From assembly GCF_024323335.1 (NCBI RefSeq), contig NC_066579.1:245761575-245825574 (forward strand): 64,000 bases of DNA, written 5' to 3'. The notes beneath the pieces were generated by a model. The model saw only the letters and a list, made by a program, of their open reading frames with translations. It made no database searches and had not been told where the DNA came from. Each line of letters begins with the position of its first letter. Within the stretch, counting starts at the first letter, position 1. This DNA comes from Lathyrus oleraceus (taxonomy: Eukaryota; Streptophyta; Magnoliopsida; Fabales; Fabaceae). The position numbers and the translations under genes were made by a program. Positions 11,916-22,662 of the stretch are shown here, piece by piece.

Positions 11916-12289
11916 GAAAAAATGGGTATCTCGGTGGACGAAAAAAATGAAATATATCCAAGGAAAAGTTAGGGATAAAGGCATTTGACTGTGACATTTG
12001 AGCCTACTTCATCACAGCTAGAATTCAGACATAATGGATCAGTCCAATCATCGTCAGCGAAAGAATGAGATCACTTTCGTGTGCTCATTCGACACTCTTA
12101 CTTATCAAAGATCCTTATTTGATTCTGGAATAAAAGACGAAGACACTACTAAAAATTTCAAGAACACTGGAAACTGCCCAAAGCTATTCCATGAGAGCCC
12201 CACTTTGGAAGAAGAGATTGTAGAAGAGCTCTCTTTGGGAAAGACTGCTTATGCAATCATCTATCCGCCTTGAATCCTCTGCTGTGTTC

Positions 12290-13650
12290 TTTCCTATCTC
12301 TCCTCTCTTTTATTTTATATTTATGTTCTTTCATTGAGGATAATATATATTTTAAGTGAGGGGGAGGGAACCATTTACTTTGTTTTATTTCATTCAGTTT
12401 ACTTTGTTTTATGTCATTCAGTTTCTTTATTTTTGTTTGTTTTTCTTACATGAAAAAAATGCATGTTTTTTCTGTGGTTTTTGAGTTACAATTGTGAGTA
12501 TTTTCTTTGTTATCTTAATTAAAGAATTGTGATATGATTTGAGTGATTCTCTTTGTGCATTCTTAGTATGATATGTAGGAATAAACTCTAAATTGTACAT
12601 CATGTGGTATATCAATTAACCTTGTGAGATTTTGAGCCTTTTAATGGATAACATTAAAAAATCCATCTCTTTCTTTCTTATGTGATTTCACTCGTGTCTA
12701 TTAGTCTCTAGAACTTGAATTTACTTTTTTTTGAAATTGTTGATAACTTATGCACACGTGATAAAGGCAACTTATTTTAGTTTTATTTTTAGCCACTTAG
12801 CCAAAAAACAAACTTTGAATAATATCATCCCTTGTTTGAAAAACCCTTTAGCCTATTATCCCATTCTTTGTTTAGACTCATTACAAGCCTGAAAATAACA
12901 ATGTTATCACCCATTCATAGGGTTGAAAGAGTCTTGTTTGGAGTTGTGTAGGATTGAATAACTATAGTTGTGATATTTCATTCAAAAGTTCGCAGAAAAA
13001 GAAAAAATTAATATTTGTAGAAAAAGAAGAAAAAGAAGAAGAAGAAAAGTGGAAAAAGCAAAGAAGGACGTCATTACATTTTCCTTCTGAAAAAGAAAAA
13101 AAAGGAAAAGGAGAATAAAAATAGCAAAAAAGTTGTTGTTTGAAAGTGGATGAATGTAGTTCAACTCCCGCAAGTTCTTTCATGTCTCTTTTCTTCCTTT
13201 GAATCTTAGCCTAATACCCCTTAGGATTTATCTCACCTATTCTTGGCCAAGTTACAACCTAATAAAAGTCATTTTGATCTTTGTGTGCATGTAATTCAAT
13301 TATGGATGTTAGAGTTTTTTCAGGCTTATGGAAGTACTAATTTTCATCTTGTGCTTTGAGTGTAAACAGTTAACTTAAACACTTGAGAATTGAATAAATT
13401 TTATCTTGTGAGAATCTTGCTACTTTTGATGTACTCTTCCATAATCTATTTTTCGTATTTGTTTTAAATATCACAAAAGAGTTACTTACTAATGTCATTT
13501 TCTTGAAGCTTAGACTTAGAATTTTGCTTGAACTTTGTATCGTAAGGACCTTTGAAATTACATGTTTTGGTTTCCTCTTATCTTTTTTCGATTTTGAGTT
13601 TTGAAGTTATAATTTTTCTCGGAGTGCCAAAATTCAAGTGTAGGGGAATT
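12290..13650 (+). other. Athila-like 3' untranslated region
   Basis: No recognisable gene. The phrase CATTGAGGATAA followed by TTTTAAGTGAGGGGGAGGG at about 12336-12369 is typical of the region after pol in Athila elements. The stretch is AT-rich, contains a GA-rich tract (13000-13120) and ends in the purine-rich AAGTGTAGGGGAATT directly before the LTR at 13651, the likely plus-strand primer. Confidence 0.6.
13000..13120 (+). repeat. GA/AAG-rich simple sequence
   Basis: This is an impure run of GAA, AAAG and AAGAAG units within the Athila-like 3' UTR. On the opposite strand it reads as Phe/Ser-rich pseudo-ORFs, which are an artefact of the repeat. Confidence 0.8.
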
Positions 13651-14703
13651 TGATCAGTGCATTTTAATGCACATTCTTTTACTATTATACATAGGCAACT
13701 CTATAGTTTATTCTATTATTTATACTAATTTAGTTTGTTTTTATATTTAAGTTTATTTTTGCCTTTATTTTATTTTCGTACTTTATTTTCAGCATAAATA
13801 GTTATTTGATACCTCGTTACTATGCAGACCATAACTTGAGCTACGAGAATCGAATTGACGCATTCTTATATGAGTTGGAAAGCTAAGAGAAGGGTATACA
13901 AGTTTTGTGTTGAAGTCAAAAGTAGATTCGGAGTGAATGAGGGTCGAATAATTTGTTGAAGTTCCAAACTTAATTAAAGTAGTTAGTTTGGGCCGGTTTT
14001 TGTAATTTTCTGGTCGGATTTCATAAAGGCTCGAATTTCCCTTTTGTTATATTAGGAGTGCCACTGCTACAATAGATCTATTATGAATTTTGTCGATACA
14101 ATATTGCTTAGACGATTTCATGATGAACTAAAGTTCACAAGGTTGATCTGTTGTAATCGGTTTCAATTGATACTTTGAGGTTTCTTAATTTTCAATCAAA
14201 TGTCTTTTTCCTTTCAATATTTTATTGTATATCTTGTATGCTTTATTCAAGTTCTATAGAATATGTGGTGATTAATTTTGATTGATATATGTTGCATAAT
14301 CGTGTTTCCTTAATTCATGTGTGCTTAACCCGTTTGCTTAATTCGAAATTTGTTTGCTTAATTCAAAAATTAGGAACACATATCATATATTAGTATTAAT
14401 GTGCTTGTTTTTGTTACTGTAATAAAAAAGGGATTAGAATACATTTAGGGAATGAAAATATATTAACCAATAATAAGTTAGGAAACCAAATCAATAGATC
14501 AACTTATTTCATAATCACTTTTTATAATCATTTTTCATAATCACTTTTTATAATCACTTATTCTAAATCGAATCAACTCCCCCTATTTTGTTTTCTTATT
14601 TGGTTAATTTGCAAAGAGTCCTTACGATACAATACTCGAGTGTCGCTTCCCTAGACTACTGCTCTTAGTTACTCTTTTTTGACCCGTGTGCAACAGCGGA
14701 TCA
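13651..14703 (+). repeat. Athila-like 3' LTR
   Basis: It starts TGATCAGTGC after the purine tract and ends GCGGATCA, 1053 bp, followed by AATAT as the candidate target duplication. The end resembles that of the Athila stub at 10508 (both end GATCA followed by AAT), but the bodies differ, so they are probably different families. No partner LTR is in the window. Confidence 0.65.
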
Positions 14704-15375
14704 AATATTGATGATAAATAATATTGCAAAACATTGAGAATAATAAAAGCTCCAAATGAAAAAACTTTTCCATTGCCTATTTACTTGAAAATAATCTAAA
14801 GGAAGATCGTTAGTCTATAGTGTGCACTTAATACATTAGAGAATCATGACGATCATTTTGTCAGGTCATAAACTATTCTCCCACAGAAAGAATCAAGATA
14901 AAACCTCCAGCAGTTGTAGTAACCTGAAATTCTCAAGTTCTTTTGTCTGACTATCGGATAACGGAGAATAAAAGTTCACCACCATGCCAAAAAGATAGAA
15001 CTAAGGTCTCATTCTTGTAGATACCAATCATTTCCTTAACATAACATGCATAACCTCACGCATCATATATTCAAGCATAAGCATCGGATGCATAATGCAT
15101 AAACGTAAGTTCAAATATGACCACAAGCATCTCTTTAACAACTGGTTTTAGTCAATCCTCCACAAATAATCCTCACAAAGTTTACCTTTTATTCTTATAC
15201 CCGGCAAATAAATTCTCAACAACAATACACCTAGTCTCATTGCATTACATTGCATATACTTTCTTGCGAAAAGGATAAATTTTTAGGTCTTTGTATTTAA
15301 TCATCTTTTACCTCGAATGCCCGAAAGTCGTCACCATTCGTACATTCAGGTATAACATGATTAAATAGAGGTAGG
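14704..15375 (+). other. Unassigned, possible Tat-type 3' UTR
   Basis: I find no gene. The stretch ends in AAATAGAGGTAGG, a purine-rich tract placed like a plus-strand primer directly before a TGTCATACC start. It could therefore be the 3' end of another Tat-lineage element, but nothing else in it confirms this. Confidence 0.35.
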
Positions 15376-16860
15376 TGTCATACCTTAAAATTTTCCCTGC
15401 CCTTCATTCAACTTCATCTGGCTCATGCTTTCAAATCCATATGCATACATCCATCCTAACCATTCATTATCACCATCCATTTGCATAATTGGTTCAAAAG
15501 GTTCATGAATGCAATTGGATGTCTTAACACTTGAGTATGGATAATTTGATTAGATGATTATTGGTTCTCCCTATGAGACAAGATATTGAATCATGCAAAA
15601 GGAAGTTATTAATCCTTATGGCTTAAGGTTTCTTGTTGTGTGCACTTGTGGAACAAGCTTTTGGACTACTGTGTTACATTTGAACTTTTGGTCAAACATA
15701 ACTTTGAATGTTAACTTTTTCACCTAATCTTTGGAATCTCTACTCATGTTCAAGGCATAGTGGTTGCATTGGGGTACACCATGAAAAGGAAGACTTAGAA
15801 GCCATTAATGACAGAGTCGACTTTTGGTGAACAAAGTCAATCGTTGAGGATTGACTTTTTGTTGACCAAGAATTTTGAGAATTCTTTTTCATATTAACCA
15901 TGGATGGGCTATAATCTTTTTTATCAAGGCATTTCATTCAAGAAAATCCAATTTCAAATTCAATTTCAAATTGAAAATGGAGGGAAGGGCGTTTTATTGC
16001 TTGTAGAATAAGTTATCCATGCAAGTCAAAACTCGTTACAAACTCAAGTACAAATCATCCATTAAAAAAACAGAATTGGAAATTACAAAGAAAATCAATG
16101 TTTAACCAATAGTTGACGTTTGGTCAACTGTTGTCTTTTGGTCAAAACAGTTGACTCAAGTCATACCTCTAACCTTAGACCTATTTCCAAATCATCTTCA
16201 AACAACTACATTCATCTTTAAGCAATTGCACCATTTACATTCATTATTCATTCATCTCCGTGATGCCTCTATGTACCAAACTTCATTTCATCCAATGACC
16301 AAACTTACAACATGCGCCAGACTTGCAACATCAAGAAAGAGCAATGCCATCACTATCATGACTTCACATTACTCGCAATCATGCATTCATAGCAGGCCAT
16401 CCAATCACCATCATAAAATCATGCTCAATCTCAATCATTACACATACTTAATCTAACCAAGAGTAATGCATTCAAACACATACATAATTTATGCAACAGT
16501 CTAAACGTTTAGCTCATTCACCTCACCATAAACAATGTATCATCACCATATTTCAACAATATCACCATATAATCCAGATGTAACACATAACATCCATGAA
16601 GTAAATCTCACACTTCCATCAAAGATCAATATGCAAACCAAGTTTTCATGAACATAAGAAATGCAAAACCATAATACACATAAGGAAATGCTAAACACTT
16701 CAAAATAGTCATATATTATCACTCCATACAAACACACACATACATATTATTGCATACAATTCAAGCACGTCAACCAGCATAACGTTTGACATAATCGTCC
16801 ATACATAGTAGCTATAACATGGACAAACATATCTCAACCAAATTCAATTGTCATGACAGC
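15376..16860 (+). repeat. Probable Tat-type LTR, left part, split by Ogre A
   Basis: The start TGTCATACCTTAAAATTTTCCC resembles the LTR start of element N (TGTCATACCCCAAAAATTACCC on its sense strand) and follows a purine tract. No gene is present. Ogre A inserted after 16860. The sequence resumes at 51865 after the second copy of the target duplication ACAGC. Confidence 0.45.
16856..16860. repeat. Target site duplication of Ogre A, left copy (ACAGC)
   Basis: ACAGC directly precedes the TG of the 5' LTR and recurs directly after the CA of the 3' LTR at 51860-51864. A 5-bp duplication is normal for gypsy integrases. It shows the element is an original insertion with both ends intact. Confidence 0.9.
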
Positions 16861-18373
16861 TGTAAGACCCCAATTTTGGCCCTAAGATCCCTCATGGCAT
16901 CATAACATTGCATTTGCAAAGCCTCAAGGATCATAAGCATCTTGGTTCCCCTTGCCTTTGGGTGGACCTCTTGTGAGTGGTTTGAGATCACCAAGCATGC
17001 TTGAATTGTATTATTGATTTTCTCATTTTGTTTACTAACCAAAAGCACAAAAATATGTCACTAACATCTTTTGTTTGTAACTTGAGCAATCGTAAGATCT
17101 AAAAGCTTCTAGGTGATCCTTTGTGCAATGATATGGCCAAGAGAAGATGAAGGCCAGCATGGCAATGGTTCCCATAGCTCTCATCCATCAAATATGCCTC
17201 CCTAGCATCTCAATTCATCATTTTTATCAAAGCAAGTCAAAGGGTTTGAGGGTTGTGTCCCAAGGAACCCTAATTCATCTGATCGTCCATAATGCCTTGC
17301 TCATGAAGCAACCTCAGCCCATGATCAAATACAATCAAGGGAAGTTCTTCAATTCATCATTTCATGCATATTTGAGCTTATTTGAGTGTCCTGAATCATC
17401 AATTCATCAAGATATGAGTTGTGGACTTGAGAAGTTGATCAGTCAATTCATCTGACTATTTTGAAATGCACTAAGACCTAACTTTTTGTGTGTTGGTCAA
17501 ATGGATATGATCCCAAGAGCAAACATGTTCTTAAGGAAAATATTAACAACTTTCATGTTCATCAAAAATTGATTTGAAGCTCGGAAGATCATCATTCATC
17601 TCAAGACATTATAGGTCATTTTGACTGAAACCCTAATTTTAGGTCAACTTCCCAAGAACACAACTCATTCATTTTTTATGATTTTGAGGTGGGATAAAAT
17701 GAATTGGAAAGCTTAAGATGTCTAATTCAAATGTCATTTTGAAAAAAAATTCAAAATCTCAAAAGAAATACAAGTGATAATGCAAAATATTATAGGTCAC
17801 TTTGGACCAAATGCATTGAAAGGCAAAAAAGTCCAACTTCAAATGCCCATAACGTCTTCATCAAAAATCCAAATGATGCAAAATTTAAGTCCATTTTGAT
17901 TTTATTGAAAAGGTCTACAACTTTGATGTTGGAGGTTTTTTCATTTGAGGCTTGCATCATCAAAACAGAAGGGCTTGAATTTGGTTCAATTTGACAAAAG
18001 TCTCAAAGGCATGTTTTACACTATGAACTTCATGGCCTGTTTTCATAAATTTCCACACTTCAAATGAGTTTTTGCTCAACATAACATTTGTTCCTTATGT
18101 CAAGACCTCTCCAACCATTACCCACATGCTTATGTTTGGATTTTCTAATTGGCATTTTCGAAGAGTTGAAGTTTTAGGCACAATTATGGAATTCATGTTG
18201 AAACTTCATGCACAAGCCATTGCCTTGCAAACTACACGTCCATTTCAAGTTGTTTGGTCATCAACATGCAAATACAATTGAGTTTGGGCCTTCCATATGA
18301 TCACACAAGCCCATGCAAGGAAAATCCATTTGCCATGCACACGAGCAAACTCACTTGTTCAGCCAATTCCAGC

Positions 18374-18381
18374 TATAAATA
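18374..18381 (+). promoter_or_regulatory. TATA box of Ogre A 5' LTR
   Basis: TATAAATA, preceded by GC and followed by CATGTGC, about 1.5 kb into the LTR. It is conserved in the 3' LTR (48435-48442) and in copy B (55791-55798, minus strand). The start of the genomic RNA is predicted about 30 bases downstream, near 18405. The rest of the LTR would then be R-U5. Confidence 0.65.
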
Positions 18382-18822
18382 CATGTGCTATGCTTCATTA
18401 TGAACTAACCTAAAGGCGCCTAAAGCTCTGCAAAAATCAATTCCCAACCATACCAAAGGAACTAAGTTCATATTTTCTTCAAAATTTCAGATCTGAAATT
18501 CAATTGAATTTGGTTGAATCTTCAGATCCAAAGTTCCTAAACTTTCATCATCTAGTCCATTGAAGTTCTGTTTCGCAAAAGGAAGCAAGGAAAGGGACTC
18601 AAAGCTCCACAGTTCAAAGGTGTGCATCAACTGGTTTTTTCTTCGAAACTCCTTATTCTTTGATCTATTGGCCTTGATATTGTGTTGTCTGAAGTCCTCT
18701 CTATAGAGGCATCATTGCTATATGCTCAATTTTTGAAATCCATGAAGTTCAGCATGAACACCATATTTTTCTCCTTCTGATTTCTCTTACTATGGGGATC
18801 TAGAAGAGAAACTAATGGTACA

Positions 18823-18842
18823 GGGGTGATGTACATCACCCC
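18823..18842. other. Perfect 20-bp palindrome in Ogre LTR
   Basis: GGGGTGATGT is followed by its exact reverse complement. It is perfect in the 5' LTR and in copy B (near 55336). In the 3' LTR of A (near 48886) one base differs. It lies about 420 bases after the predicted transcription start. Confidence 0.9.
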
Positions 18843-18929
18843 AACTTTAATTTGGTATATGGATCGTGAGTTTTTGTTAACTTTTGCAAACCTGCAACTC
18901 TGGTCGGAGCTGGTGTGCTCGCCGGAGAA

Positions 18930-18951
18930 GACGGTGGTGTACACCACCGTC
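18930..18951. other. Perfect 22-bp palindrome in Ogre LTR
   Basis: Arms GACGGTGGT and ACCACCGTC flank a central GTAC. Copy B (near 55223) has arms GACGGTGGC and GCCACCGTC around CAGC, a paired change that keeps the symmetry. In the 3' LTR of A one arm base is changed. Confidence 0.9.
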
Positions 18952-20477
18952 CACCATGCCAGATTAAATCTGGACCATTGGATGCATTTCCACGATCTAA
19001 TCCTGGCCCTTGTTATGTTTGACTTTATTTAATGCACGGTACCACGCGCTTGACTCATGTACATGGTAAGCGTGCGCTTGAGAGCCCTCTGATCAGCCAC
19101 GTCAATTAATGAGGCTTGATCATACGCTTGTGGTTTTTTCTGATTTTTACAATTTCCATTTTATTTCTTTTATTTCATTTAACTTCAAAAATTCATAACT
19201 CTTTCATTTTAATTCCAAAAAATATGGGACCAATTGCATTATTTCTCTTTTTAATTCTAGTTTCTAAAAATGATTTTTATTTTATTTTATTTTATCATTT
19301 CATATTTTTTGTGAATTTTCTCTTTTCTGGTTATTTTTAATTCATTTTAAATAGTTTTTGATATTCAAAAAATACAAAAATATTTTTCTCAACCTATTTG
19401 AATGATGATGGATCTATGAAAAATATTCTCATCAATTTATTATTTGATTTGAGATTTATTGGAGATTTTAGTTCAATTAGGTTATTTTTATTCATTTTTA
19501 ATTGTTTAAAAATATTTTCTGACTTTTAAAAATGCTAAATTTTTTTGTCAAACTTTGTTTGACCTTGTTGAACTTAGGATAAATCACTTGAACTTTTCAA
19601 AGTTGATTTGAAGTGATTTTGAAGTTTGACCTTTCTTTAATATTTTAATTCAAGTTTATTTTAAATATTAAAAAGGCCCAAAAATATTTTGTTCATTTTC
19701 TTGACTTCCAATCTTCATCTCACTTCTGTTTTTTTTATTGTTTGACCATGATCCTCAATGTCATTGGTCAACACTTGTTGATTGGTACATCTCATTTCAT
19801 TTAACGCACTTTATTCTTTCCATTTTCATTATCCATTATTCATCTCCTTCTTCTTCTTCTTTTTTCTTTTTTGATCAATGAGTTAAAGGTTGATAAGTTA
19901 GTATTGATTAGGGAGGTTTAATCTTCCTTGATTCAAATCTAATTCATCTTGATCAATTGATCAAGTGAATGGCTTTGCATTAAGGATAGATTGCTTCTTA
20001 AATCATGCAAAGGACTTAAACCAATACAAGATCAATTCTCTTCTTCTTTTTGGCATGGTAAGTTGTTGGAACTTGGTTCACTAATGAAGACTTCTAACTT
20101 GTGTTGTTGCCTACATTATTATTGACCGGCCTCAGATAGTTGTGACTTCTACATAAGTCCAATTACGATTGCTTAACATAGCGCTAAATTTGCCTTATGG
20201 CACACTAACTACTAACACTAACCATTAACAATTAACATTTACATTTTGCACTTTACATTTATGCAATTTACTATTCTTGTACATATTATTCATTTGCTTT
20301 TTCCTTTGCTCACTTGATAACATGTTTATGTTAATGCAATTTTCCTTTTGCTCACTTGAGCACATAATTGTGTATATACTATTGTGTTTGTGTGGTGTTT
20401 TGATTGTTGTGGACCAAATACAAAGAATTGGACAAAAATGGACTTAGACTTTAGGACTTTCCCTATGCTAATTTAGA

Positions 20478-20563
20478 GTCAAAGAGCAACTAGGCCTCAT
20501 GCCTTTAGAATGCTTAAAATGTCAAAGAGCAACTAGGCCTCATGCCTTTAGAATGCTTAAAGC
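20478..20563 (+). repeat. 43-bp tandem duplication in Ogre LTR
   Basis: GTCAAAGAGCAACTAGGCCT begins at 20478 and again at 20521. The same doubled unit occurs in the 3' LTR (about 50541-50625) and, diverged, in copy B (about 53640-53745). The duplication predates the insertion of A and B. Confidence 0.9.
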
Positions 20564-21803
20564 TTGAAGATGACCTTGAAAGGACCAACTCTCAAACTCT
20601 TCTTGTGCATTCCTTGTTTGTTTTGCTAGAATCTTTTGATGTGTGTGTTCTTGTGCTAGGGATTCCACCTTGATTCAAATTGAGGACCCATTGCCATGAG
20701 ATTCTAAGAGAGAGAGATCCAAGATACATTTGGGAGCTTTTCAAGAGTTCTTTTGATTGATGATTGCTTGAGTTTATGTTTATGTGATTGCTTATTCCAA
20801 AGGATGGGAGCTACTTGGATCATCACTATGATCTCAAGAGAGGAACTCCATGTGTGGTTTTGCTTCTTGTCCCTTACCTTTTGTATGTTTAGGACTTTAG
20901 CCATTCTTCTTCTTCTCTCCACACTAACCCAAGCCAAAACTTTTGTGCAAACATTTAACATTTCTTTTCAAAAATTAGAAACCTAAGCCTTATGCTTTTG
21001 ATTTTAAAACTTTTCTTTTCATAACACTTATTTTGAATTGAACTTCTAAGTCAACTTTGACCATTTTTGTACATACTTTTCATTGGTAAATATAACCCAT
21101 TCAAATGTCTTTTTGTGGTTTCAATGGCCACTTTCTTAATCAAAACCTTTCATAATATTTAGCTATTAGGTTTGAGTTATCCTTGAGGTAGATGTAATAC
21201 TCACCTATATCCTTAGTGATGGAGAATGAGTCTTCCATGCTTATTATAGGGTTAACCCCTCACTAGCATGTTGAAGCTATCCTCACATGGTGGATTTGTG
21301 GTTTTAGGTTGAGTTTTCTCCCTTGGATAACAAAAGACCTTAAGGCTTTTGGACCAATCAATTCACCAATTCATTTTTGAGACTTTTACCCCGAACTACG
21401 AGGTTTTGATCCTAATCTTTTTTTGAGATGGTACGTAGGCAATGGGTTTATCCATCCAAACACAAAATGTAAATAAACTTGTATATTCTCTTCTCATCTC
21501 TTCAATCATGTTTTCACAAATAAATTTTCACAAAGTACCAACCTGACAACAAATGTGAAAAGGGCTCCCTAGGAGTACATAGGATGTTTTAGGTGCTTAA
21601 AACCTTCCCATTGCATAACCAACCCCCTTACCCAGATCTCTGACATTTTTACTAGTTTTTGATTCGATAAAACTTTTAGGTTTTTGTTCGCTTTCTAACC
21701 ATTCCTTTGGATAAATAGAAGTGCGGTGGCGACTCGACTTGTATGGTTTACCTTGGATTTAGTCAATATCTCTAATGGTAACGAATACCCCGCTACAGGA
21801 AAG

Positions 21804-21821
21804 TGGCGAATCTGCTGGGGA
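21804..21821 (+). other. Ogre A primer binding site, tRNA-Arg type
   Basis: TGGCGAATCTGCTGGGGA lies six bases after the 5' LTR. Element N has TGGCGACTCTGCTGGGGA, so copy A carries one change (C to A). Ogre elements have been reported to use tRNA-Arg as primer. Confidence 0.8.
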
Positions 21822-22662
21822 GATTGCCTAGTGGGTTTTGCCTACTTTTCATTTTTGTTGTATTGTATTGAATTTTGTTTCGTGACATGTTCTTGTGCAA
21901 TTTGGGATTACTGTATTGTATGTGATGATTGAATTGCTTGAAATATTAATTCCTTGTTTGCTTGGTGATCTTTGTGAGATGAGTTCTATACCCGACCTCG
22001 AGTGCACTAAGGATAGGAGAATGACATAGTCTTGTTGAGGTCATGTTGGGATCAATAATGTCACACAAGTAGTTGTGGCTAGACATTACTCTTTCCAATA
22101 TAGACCTTAGAAGCTAAGGACCTTAGTTTACCAAGCCCATCTTGGCCTATTCTTAGGATGTAGTGCGAAAGTCGTACAAGTGTAAGATTTGATACGATTG
22201 TTACACGATACTACACTCATAAGAGTCTCTCTTGAGAATATTTTTGGAATACGAGTAGTCGTTTCTCCGATAATATCCGAAAGATGGGATGATGACTATG
22301 GGAACCTCTTGTAGAACATGTTTGGCAAATTAAACCCTAGTACACTCCCTTTGGGTGGTTCTTAACCGAGACTCCATGCTCATGACTAGCAACAAACCCT
22401 TGATTCGTGGTTGATCCGTTCATGTATCCTTAATATCAATGGAACTTAGGTGTTGATAAGGTGTAAACCATAATCCACCAAAATGGATGATTGATATTAA
22501 GGATGCCATGATCCATCCCATGACCTTTGTTTGGTGTGCCTTGCTTGATCCTTGAGTGTGATTGTTGCATCCATGCATTCATGCACCCATTTGCATCCAT
22601 ATCATCAAAATAATAAGAAAATTTTCAAGGAACTTAAGAGGTCTATTTGCAAATTTTCAGAC
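21822..22662 (+). other. Ogre A 5' leader
   Basis: Untranslated sequence between primer site and ORF1. I see no gene. Several short ATG-started frames occur before the chosen ORF1 start. Confidence 0.7.

Larger units (their letters stand above)
10626..12289 (+). mobile_element. Tat/Ogre-lineage fragment, integrase and 3' UTR
   Basis: The fragment holds a decayed integrase (10640-11747) and the start of the matching 3' UTR, including the hairpin series found after pol in the other Tat-lineage elements here. It has neither LTR. Both borders are approximate: on the left it abuts the Athila LTR stub, on the right a region typical of the Athila 3' end. 11920-12289 has no recognisable gene. Confidence 0.75.
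16861..21797 (+). repeat. Ogre A 5' LTR
   Basis: TGTAAGACCCC to CCCGCTACA, 4937 bp, paired with 46921-51859. It contains no real gene; the short ORFs in it recur in the other LTR copies and have no family resemblance. Notable parts are a TATA box at 18374, two 20-22 bp palindromes (18823, 18930) and a 43-bp tandem duplication (20478-20563). Confidence 0.95.

Noticed and set aside
12034..12273. Plus-strand ORF of 79 codons after the Tat integrase
   Set aside because: It lies in untranslated-type sequence, has no family resemblance and is not found in the other Tat-lineage copies here.
12962..13183. Phe/Ser-rich minus-strand ORFs resembling membrane segments
   Set aside because: They are translations of a GA-rich simple repeat and have no coding support.
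17147..17455. Possible small protein gene in the Ogre LTR
   Set aside because: The frame recurs with stops and shifts in the other LTR copies and has no recognisable domain. The same applies to frames near 18072, 20753 and 21726 and their counterparts in 46921-57315.
21804..21821. tRNA gene fragment
   Set aside because: The tRNA-like 18 bases are a primer binding site next to an LTR. No cloverleaf or A/B boxes are present. The same holds for 10484-10501 and 36361-36378.
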